A stretch of 16,306 bases of DNA from Planctomycetales bacterium (GTDB taxonomy: Bacteria > Planctomycetota > Planctomycetia > Isosphaerales > Isosphaeraceae). A program made the translations under genes and the position numbers. Below are positions 1 through 7,972 of the stretch, in pieces; within the stretch, counting starts at the first letter, position 1, and every line of letters starts with the position of its first letter. The stretch covers positions 1-16,306 of the forward strand of contig DAHZZC010000085.1 in the NCBI GenBank assembly GCA_027435495.1, written 5' to 3'. A model generated the notes under the pieces. That model had not been told where the DNA came from. It made no database searches and saw nothing but the letters and a program-made list of their open reading frames with translations.

Positions 1-2142
1 CATAAATATGATCCAATCAGCCAAAAAGAGTTTTATCAAATCTCGGCATTTTTCTCGAACATCGATGAGTTCGGCCTTTATTCCCATTTCACCGACGCGA
101 CGCCGACACCGACTCTCCTGCTCACGACACCCGACCGTGACCGCGCCCTCGCCGAGGCGGGCGAAAGGGTGCGCGCGGCCGAGGATCACCTGGCCCGGTT
201 GCAGGAATCGGCCGAGGCACGCGCGCGGTTCGAGGCGTGGCGGATGTCGCCGAATCGTCCGCGCGTCCCGATGATGACTGGACTGATCGGCGACTTCCCG
301 CTCGATGCGATCGAGGCGGGCAAGGTCGTCAACCGGGCCGATCCGAAGAAGCCCGGTTCGACCTCGGAGAATCCCCAACTCGTCGAGGGGCGGGTCGGCC
401 GTGGGCTTTCGCTCAGCGGCGAGAACAACGTCACGCTCCCGATCGGCAATTTCGACCGCGACCAGCCGTTCTCGCTCGCGCTCTGGATCCAGACGCCCGA
501 TTTCAAGGACCGCGCTGTCATTCTGCATCGGTCGATGGCCTGGACCGACGCTGGGAGCCGCGGCTATCAGCTTTTGATCGAGGACGGCAAGCTGAGCGTC
601 GGGCTAATCCACTTCTGGCCTGGCAATGCGATCGGTATCCGAGCTTGCCAGCCGCTCCCGATCGGCAAGTGGGTCCACGTCGCGATCGCCTACGACGGCT
701 CCAGTCGCGCCGACGGGCTGACGCTCTACGTCGACGGTAAGCCCGCCGATCGTGAGGTCGTTCGCGACCAGCTCACCAAGACCATCACCGGCGGCGGCAA
801 CGACCACATCACGGTCGGCCAGCGGTTCCGCGATCGCGGTTTCAAGGGCGGGCGGGTCGACGAAATCCGCGTCTTCGACCGGGCGATCACGCCGATCGAG
901 GCCGCCCAGCTTTTCGACGGCAGGTCGCTTGCCGACGCCCTTCGTTCGGGCGATCAACCGGGCCTCCACGCCTATTACCTCGCAAATTACGACGCCGAAT
1001 CTCGACAGGCGATCGGCGAGCTCGCGAGGCTTCGGAAGGCAAAATCCGCGCTGATTGATCCGGTCGCCGAGATCATGGTGATGCGCGAGAGGCCGGTGCG
1101 CCGGCCGACGTTTGTGTTGAAGCGAGGCGCCTACGACGCGCCTGGCGAGCCGGTCGAGCCAGGGACGCCCGCCGCGCTCTCGGCCTTCGATCCATCCTGG
1201 CCACGCAACCGCCGCGGCCTGGCGCTCTGGCTGACGGATCCGAAGCATCCGCTGGTGGCGCGCGTCGCGGTGAACCGTTGGTGGCAGGCGTTTTTCGGCC
1301 GGGGGATCGTCGCCACACCTGAAGATTTCGGCAGTCAGGGGCAATTGCCAACGCATCCGGAGCTGCTCGACTGGATGGCGCGAACGTTCCTCGATCGAGG
1401 ATGGGACGTGAAGGAACTGGTCCGATCGATCGTGACGTCGTCGACGTACCGGCAATCGTCGGAGGCATCGCCCGCGCTTCTCGCCCGCGACCCCGACAAC
1501 ACGATGCTGGCGCGCGGGCCGAGGTTCCGGCTGCCGGCCGAGATGCTCCGCGACGGGGCGCTGGCGATGGGCGGACTACTGGTCGAGACGCCGGGCGGGC
1601 CGCCGGTCAAGCCGTACCAGCCGGCCGGGCTCTGGGAAGAGAAATCGGGGACGGTCTACCAGCGCGACACGGGGCCCGGAAGCCATCGACGGAGCCTCTA
1701 TACCTTCTGGAAGCGAACCTCGCCGCCGCCAGCCATGCTCACCTTCGACGCGACCACGCGCGAGGTCTGCGCCGTCAAGCGGCAGACGACCGCGACGCCA
1801 CTCCAGGCGCTGGTTTTGTTGAACGATCCGCAGTATGTCGAGGCCGCACGAGGGCTCGCCGAGCGGGCCTTTCATGAGGGCGGCTCGACGCTCGGCGATC
1901 GGACGGCCTTCCTCTTTCGCATAACGACCGGCCGCCGGCCCTCGCCGCGCGAGGTTGCGACACTGGAGGGGCTGTATCGCGACCAGCTCGACGAGTTCCG
2001 CTCAGGACGATCGGACGCCACGAAGCTGCTCTCCGTCGGCGACATGCCCCGCGACCCGGCGATCGCGGTCGCCGAAGCCGCCGCGATGACGGTTCTGTCA
2101 CAGGCGCTTTTGAATTACGAGGAGACGGCGACCCGGCATTAA
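1..2142 (+). CDS. DUF1549/LamG/DUF1553 planctomycete protein (5' truncated by window edge)
   Basis: The frame is open from base 1 (HKYDPISQKEFYQISAFFSN...) to TAA at 2140-2142, so 713 residues are visible and the start lies outside the window. The opening HKYDPIS and the NIDE-GLYS stretch match the end of a DUF1549 domain, which in intact relatives follows a haem-type (PSD1/cytochrome C-like) N-terminus. A charged helix (about residues 45-75) leads into a LamG/concanavalin-like beta sandwich (about 103-310; GKWVHVAIAYDG, LTLYVDGKPAD, GGRVDEIRVFDRAIT). DUF1553 fills about 395-710 (NRRGLALWLTDPKHPLVARVAVNRWWQ, FGSQGQLPTHPELLDW, TPLQALVLLNDPQYVEAA, ending LSQALLNYEET). This architecture is abundant and essentially confined to Planctomycetes and relatives. 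The proteins are normally exported, and the role is unproven (often guessed to concern polysaccharide or sulfated-glycan use). A DUF1501 partner, common next to such genes, is not seen downstream. Confidence 0.93.
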   Translation, partial: HKYDPISQKEFYQISAFFSNIDEFGLYSHFTDATPTPTLLLTTPDRDRALAEAGERVRAAEDHLARLQESAEARARFEAWRMSPNRPRVPMMTGLIGDFPLDAIEAGKVVNRADPKKPGSTSENPQLVEGRVGRGLSLSGENNVTLPIGNFDRDQPFSLALWIQTPDFKDRAVILHRSMAWTDAGSRGYQLLIEDGKLSVGLIHFWPGNAIGIRACQPLPIGKWVHVAIAYDGSSRADGLTLYVDGKPADREVVRDQLTKTITGGGNDHITVGQRFRDRGFKGGRVDEIRVFDRAITPIEAAQLFDGRSLADALRSGDQPGLHAYYLANYDAESRQAIGELARLRKAKSALIDPVAEIMVMRERPVRRPTFVLKRGAYDAPGEPVEPGTPAALSAFDPSWPRNRRGLALWLTDPKHPLVARVAVNRWWQAFFGRGIVATPEDFGSQGQLPTHPELLDWMARTFLDRGWDVKELVRSIVTSSTYRQSSEASPALLARDPDNTMLARGPRFRLPAEMLRDGALAMGGLLVETPGGPPVKPYQPAGLWEEKSGTVYQRDTGPGSHRRSLYTFWKRTSPPPAMLTFDATTREVCAVKRQTTATPLQALVLLNDPQYVEAARGLAERAFHEGGSTLGDRTAFLFRITTGRRPSPREVATLEGLYRDQLDEFRSGRSDATKLLSVGDMPRDPAIAVAEAAAMTVLSQALLNYEETATRH

Positions 2143-2167
2143 AAGTGAAATGTGTGACATAATTATA

Positions 2168-2240
2168 TAGGAGGGAGCACCGCTCTCGACCCGGACGCAG
2201 CGTAAGCTGCCGCGGCGGACGCCGGCTGGAGCCGGCTACC
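2168..2240. repeat. Three-hairpin intergenic repeat, copy 1
   Basis: First of two direct copies between the convergent genes. It starts TAGGAGGGAGC and ends in the inverted repeat GCCGGCT-GG-AGCCGGC (2221-2236). The middle holds a perfect 5-bp stem GCAGC/GCTGC (2197-2201 with 2206-2210) closed by GTAA, a GNRA tetraloop. The first hairpin (GGGAGC/GCTCTC) is imperfect here. Blocks shared with copy 2 include TAGGAGGGAGC, CGCAGCGTAAGC and GCCGGCTGGAGCCGGCT. The copy carries no coding signal. It may fold at the 3' end of the flanking transcripts, but there is no T-tract, so a classical intrinsic terminator is not claimed. Confidence 0.8.
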
Positions 2241-2290
2241 AGAACCACGATGGGCCTGTCCATGGCGAAGGATGGGACTGATCGCCCATG

Positions 2291-2366
2291 TAGGAGGGAG
2301 CTCCAGCTCCCGACCTGGGCGCAGCGTAAGCAGCCGCACCGATCCGCCGGCTGGAGCCGGCTCCTG
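2291..2366. repeat. Three-hairpin intergenic repeat, copy 2
   Basis: Second direct copy, beginning 123 bp after the first. Hairpin 1 is perfect: GGGAGCT (2296-2302), CC loop, AGCTCCC (2305-2311). Hairpin 2 is GCAGC-GTAA-GCAGC (2321-2334), with the same GNRA loop as copy 1 but a central A-A mismatch. Hairpin 3 is GCCGGCT-GG-AGCCGGC (2346-2361). The two ends are also imperfect inverted repeats of each other: both read AGGAG, three variable bases, GCTCCAGC when the right end is reverse-complemented. The unit is therefore a nested palindrome. It ends 12 bp before the stop codon of the minus-strand dehydrogenase gene. Confidence 0.82.
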
Positions 2367-2378
2367 CACAAGTGCCGA

Positions 2379-5273
2379 TCACGATCGCCCTTCGAGGCAC
2401 GATCGTAGAAGCACCGCCGGGTGGACCGCCGATCGCCCGGCGAAATGGCCGATCTGGAGCCGGCACGAGAACCCAGGCGCGACAAGGAGATCGTCCGGGC
2501 CGGACTTCCGGACGGCCGGGAGTAGACGATCCTCGGCGACCAGGCGCGAGACCTCGTAGTGCTCGACCTCGTAGCCGAACGAGCCGGCCATCCCGCAGCA
2601 TCCAGCATCCGGCTCCATCACCTCGGCGCCAGGGATGGCCCGGAGCGCCGACAGCATCGGACCAACTCCGATTAACGAACGCTGATGACAGTGCGCGTGC
2701 GCCACGATCCGACCCGGGCCGGGTGAAAGCCTGAGGTTGGCCGCGATCGGCGCAACCAGTTCCTCGAACGTCCGGCAGGCCGCGGCGACCCGCTCGGCCC
2801 GGGCGCGCCAGGCATGCCCGACCAGTGCGGGGTAGTCGTCGCGGATCGTGAGGAGACAGCTCGGCTCGCAGGCAAAAATCGGGAGCCCCCGCGATGCCCA
2901 CTCGTGCAGCCGGTCGATGTTGTGACGGGCGTTCGCAACGGCCTCGTCGAGCAGGCCATTCGAGATCATCGGCCGTCCGCAGCATTTCAGGTCGGTCGGG
3001 CCCATCACCACCCGATGCCCGCCCCGCTCCAGCACGGCGATCGCCGCCTCGCCGACCTCGGGCTCGAAGAAGTTGGCAAAGGTGTCGGCGAAAAGGAGGA
3101 CGGTCGGATCATCGGGGGATGGTCGGTCGCGCAGGCGATCGAGGAGCGTTCGGCGGGCGAAGGCGGGCGGCAATCGGCGGCGGTCGATCCCGAGAAGCTT
3201 CTCGTTGAGCCATCGCGTCGCGGGATGGCGAGCGATTGGGTTTGAGATCGGTGCGACCGCCGATCCAACCCGCGCGAGCCGCGCGACATGCCCGAACGTC
3301 AGAGCCCGCAACGAAGGCCCACGCTCGCGGTTCGACTGGTGCAGAAACTCGGCCTTCCATCGGGCCATGTCAACGTTTGTCGGACACTCGCCCTTGCAGG
3401 CCTTGCATTCGAGGCAGAATTCCAGAGCCTCGCCGACGGCCGGGTCGGTCAGGCCGGTCAGGCCGAGCTGGCCCGTGATCGCCAGGCGAAGTGTGTTGGC
3501 GCGACCTCGGGTGCTGTCCTTCTCCTCGCGGGTCGCCTGGTACGACGGGCACATCGTCCCCTCGTTCCGCTTCCGACAGGCGCCGACGCCCGCGCAGAGC
3601 TCGACCGCACGCAGAAGGCCGCCCTCGGCCGAGAAGTCGAACGTGGTGGCAACGTCGGGCGTCCGGTATCGCGGACCGAAGCGCAGGTTCGTCGAAAGCG
3701 GCGGCGAGTCGACAACCTTGCCCGGATTAAGAATGTTTTTCGGATCGAACGTGCGCTTGATCTCGCGGAAGACCTCGTACAATTCGGGTCCATACATCTT
3801 CTGCTGGAACGGCCCGCGAACCAGGCCATCGCCATGCTCGCCCGAGAGCGCACCGCCGTACTTCAAGACCAGGTCGGCAACCTCGTCGGCAATGGCCTCG
3901 AACCTCTGGACGCCGGCCTCCGTCTTGAGGTCCACCACCGGTCGGACGTGCAGGCAGCCGACCGAGGCGTGCGCGTAGACGCCCGCCTTCGTCCCGTGCC
4001 GCCCGACGATCTGGAGCAGTTCGGCAATGTAGTCGCGCAGGCGATCGGGCGCGACGGCCGTATCCTCGACGAACGAGATGGCCTTCGCGTCCCCTTTCTC
4101 GGCCATCGAGAGCCCCAGCGCCATGGTTCGGAGCTTCCACGCCCTTGCCTGTGCGGCGGCCTCGGTGATCGCCAGGCGGCTGTATCCGTGGCCCTCGATT
4201 TGTAGCTCTCTCGACAGGGCTTCAAGTCTTGGCGGCAATTCGTCCGAGGTCTCGCCGTAGAGCTCGATTAATAGAATCGCCGCCGGGTCGCCGCGGAGGA
4301 AGTCGCGGAGCCGGGTCGCCTCGGGATTCATTCGCGTGCTATCCAGTACATATTTATCGACCACCTCGACGGCTGCCGGATGATGGCGGAGGATCGTCGG
4401 CGTCGCGGCAAGAGCGTCGAGCAGGTCGGCAAACTCGACGACCATCGTGGCCCGAGCGCGCGGGCGATCGACAAGGTTCAGCTTCGCCTCGACGGTCAGG
4501 CCGAGCGTTCCCTCCGAGCCGATCAGCATCCGGGCGAGGTTGAACCGGCCGTTCCGCCGCTCGGGGACGAAGTCGTCGAGGTTGTAGCCGCCGACCCGTC
4601 GAAGGATTTTCGGGAAGCGTCGGTCAATCTCGTCGGCGTGCTCGGCGGCAAGCCGGCGGATCGCCCGGTAACATTCCCCTTCGAACTGGGTTTGTCGGCA
4701 TTTCGCATCCAGCTCCACTGCATCGATCGGTTCGAGGTGAACGAGGCTACCGTCGGAGAGGACGACGTCCAGCGCCAGCACATGATCGATCGTCTTACCG
4801 TAGTAGACCGATCGCGCGCCCGAGGAATTGTTCGCGATCATCCCGCCGATCGTGGCGCGGTTGGATGTGGAGATGTCAGGCGCGAAGAGCAGGCCGTGAG
4901 GTGCGAGCGCCCGGTTGAGCTCGTCGAGAACGCAGCCGGGCTGGACGCGAACCCAGCGCTCCTCGGCATTGATCTCGACGATCCGGTCGAGGTGCCGCGA
5001 ACAGTCGAGGATCACGCCGGGTCCGATGGATTGGCCGGCCTGCGAGGTCCCGCCGCCGCGCGCCGTGAGCGGGACGCCGAACCGGGCGCAGACCTGAACC
5101 GCCGCCGCGACATCCGCCGCCGAGGCCGGGAACGCGACCATCAACGGGACGATCTGGTAGACACTCGCATCGGTTGCGTAGAGGGCGCGGTGGAGGCGAT
5201 CGGCGCGGACGTCCCGGGTGCTGATCGCCCCGGCGAGCGCCTCGCGGAGCGCGGGCAGGTCGATCGAATTCAT
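2379..5273 (-). CDS. FAD-linked oxidase fused to Fe-S/CCG domains (YdiJ-like D-2-hydroxyacid dehydrogenase)
   Basis: A 964-residue fusion of a GlcD/D-lactate-dehydrogenase-type flavoprotein and a GlpC-type Fe-S protein. The PCMH FAD-binding fold (about 40-260) shows ARGGGTSQAG (71-80), TIGGMIANNSSGARS (141-154) and GSEGTLGL (252-259). The FAD-oxidase C-domain runs to about 520 and has the typical SGEHGDGLVRG (477-487). Fe-S ligands are C560, C566 and C575, then CLECKACKGECP with C620, C623, C626 and C630. Two CCG modules follow (C764-C765-G and C892-C893-G). Such enzymes oxidise D-2-hydroxyacids (D-lactate, D-2-hydroxyglutarate) to 2-oxoacids and pass electrons through Fe-S centres to the respiratory chain. 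The exact substrate cannot be read from sequence. The start ATG forms an ATGA overlap with the upstream aminotransferase stop, and the ribosome site is weak (GGGGAAAA), which fits translational coupling. It is the last gene of the minus-strand operon. All expected motifs are present, so it looks active. Confidence 0.92.
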   Translation of the reverse strand: MNSIDLPALREALAGAISTRDVRADRLHRALYATDASVYQIVPLMVAFPASAADVAAAVQVCARFGVPLTARGGGTSQAGQSIGPGVILDCSRHLDRIVEINAEERWVRVQPGCVLDELNRALAPHGLLFAPDISTSNRATIGGMIANNSSGARSVYYGKTIDHVLALDVVLSDGSLVHLEPIDAVELDAKCRQTQFEGECYRAIRRLAAEHADEIDRRFPKILRRVGGYNLDDFVPERRNGRFNLARMLIGSEGTLGLTVEAKLNLVDRPRARATMVVEFADLLDALAATPTILRHHPAAVEVVDKYVLDSTRMNPEATRLRDFLRGDPAAILLIELYGETSDELPPRLEALSRELQIEGHGYSRLAITEAAAQARAWKLRTMALGLSMAEKGDAKAISFVEDTAVAPDRLRDYIAELLQIVGRHGTKAGVYAHASVGCLHVRPVVDLKTEAGVQRFEAIADEVADLVLKYGGALSGEHGDGLVRGPFQQKMYGPELYEVFREIKRTFDPKNILNPGKVVDSPPLSTNLRFGPRYRTPDVATTFDFSAEGGLLRAVELCAGVGACRKRNEGTMCPSYQATREEKDSTRGRANTLRLAITGQLGLTGLTDPAVGEALEFCLECKACKGECPTNVDMARWKAEFLHQSNRERGPSLRALTFGHVARLARVGSAVAPISNPIARHPATRWLNEKLLGIDRRRLPPAFARRTLLDRLRDRPSPDDPTVLLFADTFANFFEPEVGEAAIAVLERGGHRVVMGPTDLKCCGRPMISNGLLDEAVANARHNIDRLHEWASRGLPIFACEPSCLLTIRDDYPALVGHAWRARAERVAAACRTFEELVAPIAANLRLSPGPGRIVAHAHCHQRSLIGVGPMLSALRAIPGAEVMEPDAGCCGMAGSFGYEVEHYEVSRLVAEDRLLPAVRKSGPDDLLVAPGFSCRLQIGHFAGRSAVHPAVLLRSCLEGRS

Positions 5274-6490
5274 CGATTTTTCCCCGATGCGTCCGAGAGC
5301 CGGAGCAGGCCGTCACGGAGGCGTTCCAGGCCGAGGTCGAGCGTCTCACCGCCCGCCGCGAACGAGACGCGCAATGTTCCCTCGCCCTGCTCGCCGTAGG
5401 CCGAGCCGTGAATCACGACGACGCCCGCCTCGTCCATCAAGAACCGGCTCACGTCCTCCGACTTCCGCCCCAGGCCGCGGATGTCGACCATCACGAAGAG
5501 GCCGCCCTCAGGAACCATCGGCTTGACGCCGGGGATCCCACTCAGCCGATCGACGACGAGGTCTCGACGCCCCTGATATTCGGCCGCCATCCGCCGGGTA
5601 CATTCCTGGTTAGAGCTCAGCGCGACGGCCGCGGCGTCCTGGACGAACGTGGCCGGGCCCCGGCTCATCTGCTGAAGAATCAAAAACATCGCCGAGAGGA
5701 ACGGCTCGGGACCAGCGCAGTAGCCGACGCGCCAACCGGTCATCGCGTAGGTTTTCGAGAGGCTGTTGATGACAATCGTTCGCTGACGGGCGTCGTCGGA
5801 GATCGAGGCCGGTGAGACGTGCCTCCGGCCATCGTAGACGAGGGTTTCGTAGATCTCATCGCTGATGATCGCGTGGTCGTGATATTCCTGCGCGGCAAAG
5901 TGCAGGATGTCGGCCAACTCGTCGCCGGTCATCACGGTGCCGACCGGGTTCCAGGGCGTGTTCAGCAGGATCGTGTCGTCGGGCCGTGTCCAGACTTTCT
6001 CCAGAGCGTCGCGAGTGAGGGCGAAGCGGCCGTCGACCATCTCGGCGGGGACGGCCGTGGTTTGCGCTCCCCAGAGCGAGATCGGCCCGGCGTAGGCGTC
6101 GTAGATCGGGTCGGGGAGCATCACGCCGTGTTGGGTCGGGTCGACGATCGCCCCGAGCGCGACCGCGATGCCGAGCGTGGCGCCGTCGGTGATCAGGATC
6201 TCGCGGTCGGGGTCGTAGGTGAGGCCCTGATCGCGGCGGAGCTTCTCGGCGACAGCCCGCCGAAGCACAGGCTCGCCGCGGTTGTCGGGGTAGCCCGTCC
6301 GGCCGTCGCGGAGCGACCGGATCGCGGCCTCGACGATGTGGGGGGGCGTGGGAGTGTCGGGCTGGCCCCGCATCAGCGAGACGAGCGAACGCCCCCTGGC
6401 CTCGACCTTCCGCGCCGCCTGCAAGACCCGGTTGACGGCCGTCGGCCGCAACTCGCGGACGCGTTCCGTCGGGTGGAATTCGTCAGTCAT
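5270..6490 (-). CDS. Class I/II pyridoxal-phosphate aminotransferase
   Basis: A 406-residue fold-type I aminotransferase of the AspC/alanine-aminotransferase-like group. Visible hallmarks are the substrate-side GYPDNRG (66-72), NTPWNPVGTV (177-186, with N181), SDEIYE (210-215, D211 contacting the PLP ring nitrogen), SLSKTYAMTGWRVGY (243-257, K246 forming the Schiff base) and RVSFA (374-378, R374 binding the substrate carboxylate). It moves an amino group between an amino acid and a 2-oxoacid in the cytosol. Which pair it uses (aspartate, alanine, other) is not decidable here. A clear GAGGTG ribosome site lies just upstream of ATG, inside the end of the transporter gene. Both junctions are ATGA overlaps, so it is the middle cistron of a coupled trio. 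Next to a 2-hydroxyacid dehydrogenase, it could aminate or deaminate that enzyme's 2-oxoacid product (inference). Confidence 0.93.
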   Translation of the reverse strand: MTDEFHPTERVRELRPTAVNRVLQAARKVEARGRSLVSLMRGQPDTPTPPHIVEAAIRSLRDGRTGYPDNRGEPVLRRAVAEKLRRDQGLTYDPDREILITDGATLGIAVALGAIVDPTQHGVMLPDPIYDAYAGPISLWGAQTTAVPAEMVDGRFALTRDALEKVWTRPDDTILLNTPWNPVGTVMTGDELADILHFAAQEYHDHAIISDEIYETLVYDGRRHVSPASISDDARQRTIVINSLSKTYAMTGWRVGYCAGPEPFLSAMFLILQQMSRGPATFVQDAAAVALSSNQECTRRMAAEYQGRRDLVVDRLSGIPGVKPMVPEGGLFVMVDIRGLGRKSEDVSRFLMDEAGVVVIHGSAYGEQGEGTLRVSFAAGGETLDLGLERLRDGLLRLSDASGKNR

Positions 6491-7767
6491 GGGCTCACCT
6501 CAGGGAAGGCAATGTAGCAGCCGATCGCGCCGACCACGGCCATCGATAGGCCCCAGATCAGCACCTGATTGAACAACAACCGCCGATCGACCGAGGGCGG
6601 TGCCGAGGCGATGCAAAGGGCGCCGATGGTCGATAGCGGCGAGACGTCAACCAGGTGTCCGCCGATCAGGATCGCCGCGGCGATCGAGGACGGATCGCCC
6701 CCGCCGAGCCGCGAGACGAGGTCCGGGACGCTCGGCAGGAACGCGGGCAGCACCACGCCCGAAGTGCTGCTGTAGACCGAGACCAACCCCGTGACCAATG
6801 CCATCCAGCCGGCCGCCGACCGCGGCGTGGCGACCCTCGCCATGATCGATGTGAAGGCGTCGATCCCGCCGGTTTTCTCCAGGAGCGAGGTCAGGACCGT
6901 GACACCGCAGACCATCACGATCACGCCCCACGGAAGACCGGCCAGCGCAGGGCGTTCCTCAGCGGCCCGAAGCAGAACCAGCACCACCGAGGCTGCGATC
7001 GCCGCCATCCCGACGTGGACCCCGAACCCAACCACCCCCACCACCAGCGCGGCGATTGCGGCGAGCGTCGCGAGCTGAGAGGGCGACATCCGGTCCGCCT
7101 GATCCAATCCGGCCTCGGCTTCCTCAAACCCGTCCTCGCGACGTCCGAAAAGCCGCCAGCCGCCGAACACCAGGTAGCCGATCGCAGCGACGGTTGCGTT
7201 TGCGACCATGTTGGCGAGGTAGTTCTGCCGTTCGAGGCCGGGCATCCCCATCCGCGCCATGATCCCACCGGCGATGATCCCGGTCGGCGCGATCGGAGAA
7301 AGCGCACCGGCGACAGAACCGTGAGCGACCATGATCGTCATCAAGAAGGGCGGAATCCTCGACCGATGCGCGGTCGCCATCGCCAGCGGAGCGATCAGCG
7401 CCGCTGTGGCGATGTTGCCGGCGCCGATCGAGGCGATCGAACACGAGATCACGAAAAAGAGGATCGGGATCAAACCCGCGTCGCCGCGGCAGCCGCGGAC
7501 CGCGAGGCGCACCAGCCGGCCGAGAGTCCCGTTCTCGCGAGCCAGGGCAAAGAGCAACGAAACCCCGACCAGCGTGAGGAACAGGTCGACCGGAAACCCC
7601 GAAAGAACCTCGCGCACGGCAAACGACCGACCGAACGCCGGCGCGACCCAGACACCGATCGCCCAGGCCATCGCCAGCGCGACCAGTCCCGGGTTGACGT
7701 CCGTCGTGCAGCTCAGCACGATCACGACCACCAACGCCCCCATCGAAATCCAGGCCAGGCTCAACAT
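6487..7767 (-). CDS. MatC/SLC13-like (ion transporter superfamily) carboxylate permease
   Basis: A 426-residue polytopic membrane protein with roughly ten or more hydrophobic helices in two halves joined by a charged loop (about 207-230). Conserved-looking re-entrant stretches are GAGNIATAALIAPLA (115-129), GALSPIAPTG (154-163) in the first half and SSTSGVVLPAF (333-343) and HLVDVSPLSTIGAL (371-384) in the second. This is the pattern of SLC13/CitT/MatC carriers. The N-terminal half resembles the MatC dicarboxylate (malonate) carrier family, so import of a di- or hydroxycarboxylate is likely. The substrate is unproven. I start it at ATG 7765-7767. The frame stays open for 30 more codons upstream, but those run into the inverted-repeat element and read as periodic low-information residues. 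An internal ATG at 7741-7743 is also possible; no strong ribosome site favours either. The stop overlaps the aminotransferase ATG by four bases. Confidence 0.82.
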   Translation of the reverse strand: MLSLAWISMGALVVVIVLSCTTDVNPGLVALAMAWAIGVWVAPAFGRSFAVREVLSGFPVDLFLTLVGVSLLFALARENGTLGRLVRLAVRGCRGDAGLIPILFFVISCSIASIGAGNIATAALIAPLAMATAHRSRIPPFLMTIMVAHGSVAGALSPIAPTGIIAGGIMARMGMPGLERQNYLANMVANATVAAIGYLVFGGWRLFGRREDGFEEAEAGLDQADRMSPSQLATLAAIAALVVGVVGFGVHVGMAAIAASVVLVLLRAAEERPALAGLPWGVIVMVCGVTVLTSLLEKTGGIDAFTSIMARVATPRSAAGWMALVTGLVSVYSSTSGVVLPAFLPSVPDLVSRLGGGDPSSIAAAILIGGHLVDVSPLSTIGALCIASAPPSVDRRLLFNQVLIWGLSMAVVGAIGCYIAFPEVSP

Positions 7768-7815
7768 CAGGTGTATGCATCCAAAAGTCTGGAACCACTT
7801 GGAAATACAATGGGA

Positions 7816-7946
7816 GGAACCACGAAAAACACGAAGGACACGAAAATTTAAATGCACACTCTCTTAGACTTTTAAGGCAAAGCAACATGCACTATTATTG
7901 ATAATATCTGTATTTCTTTCGTGTCCTTCGTGATTTTCGTGGTTCC
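7816..7946. repeat. 131-bp inverted-repeat (MITE-like) element with CACGAA arms
   Basis: Left arm 7816-7845 and right arm 7917-7946 are 30-bp inverted repeats matching at 29 of 30 positions. Each arm is built on a 9-base period: CACGAAAAA, CACGAAGGA, CACGAAAAT. The 71-bp core (7846-7916) is only about 30% GC against roughly 65% around it and contains TATTAT-TG-ATAATA (7893-7906). No transposase or meaningful frame is present. Repeats based on CACGAAGGACACGAA are, to my knowledge, scattered in many bacterial genomes. Here it lies between the MatB-like gene and the MatC-like operon, both on the minus strand, so it may separate or couple their transcription. Confidence 0.88.
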
Positions 7947-7972
7947 TGCCTTTGACTTTCTCTTTGCCCTCC

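Noticed and set aside
2168..2366. Classical rho-independent terminators
   Set aside because: Stems are strong, but no run of T follows on either strand, so only a general 3'-end role is suggested.
4380..5399. Long plus-strand frame (339 codons) opposite the dehydrogenase
   Set aside because: Antisense shadow of a well-conserved FAD domain; no motif of its own.
6655..7851. Long plus-strand frame (398 codons) opposite the transporter
   Set aside because: It is rich in Arg, Asp, His and Gln with no hydrophobic core or motifs, and lies antisense to a convincing membrane-protein gene.
7816..7946. CRISPR-like or tandem repeat array
   Set aside because: The CACGAA units are 9 bases apart with no spacers and are confined to the arms of one inverted repeat.
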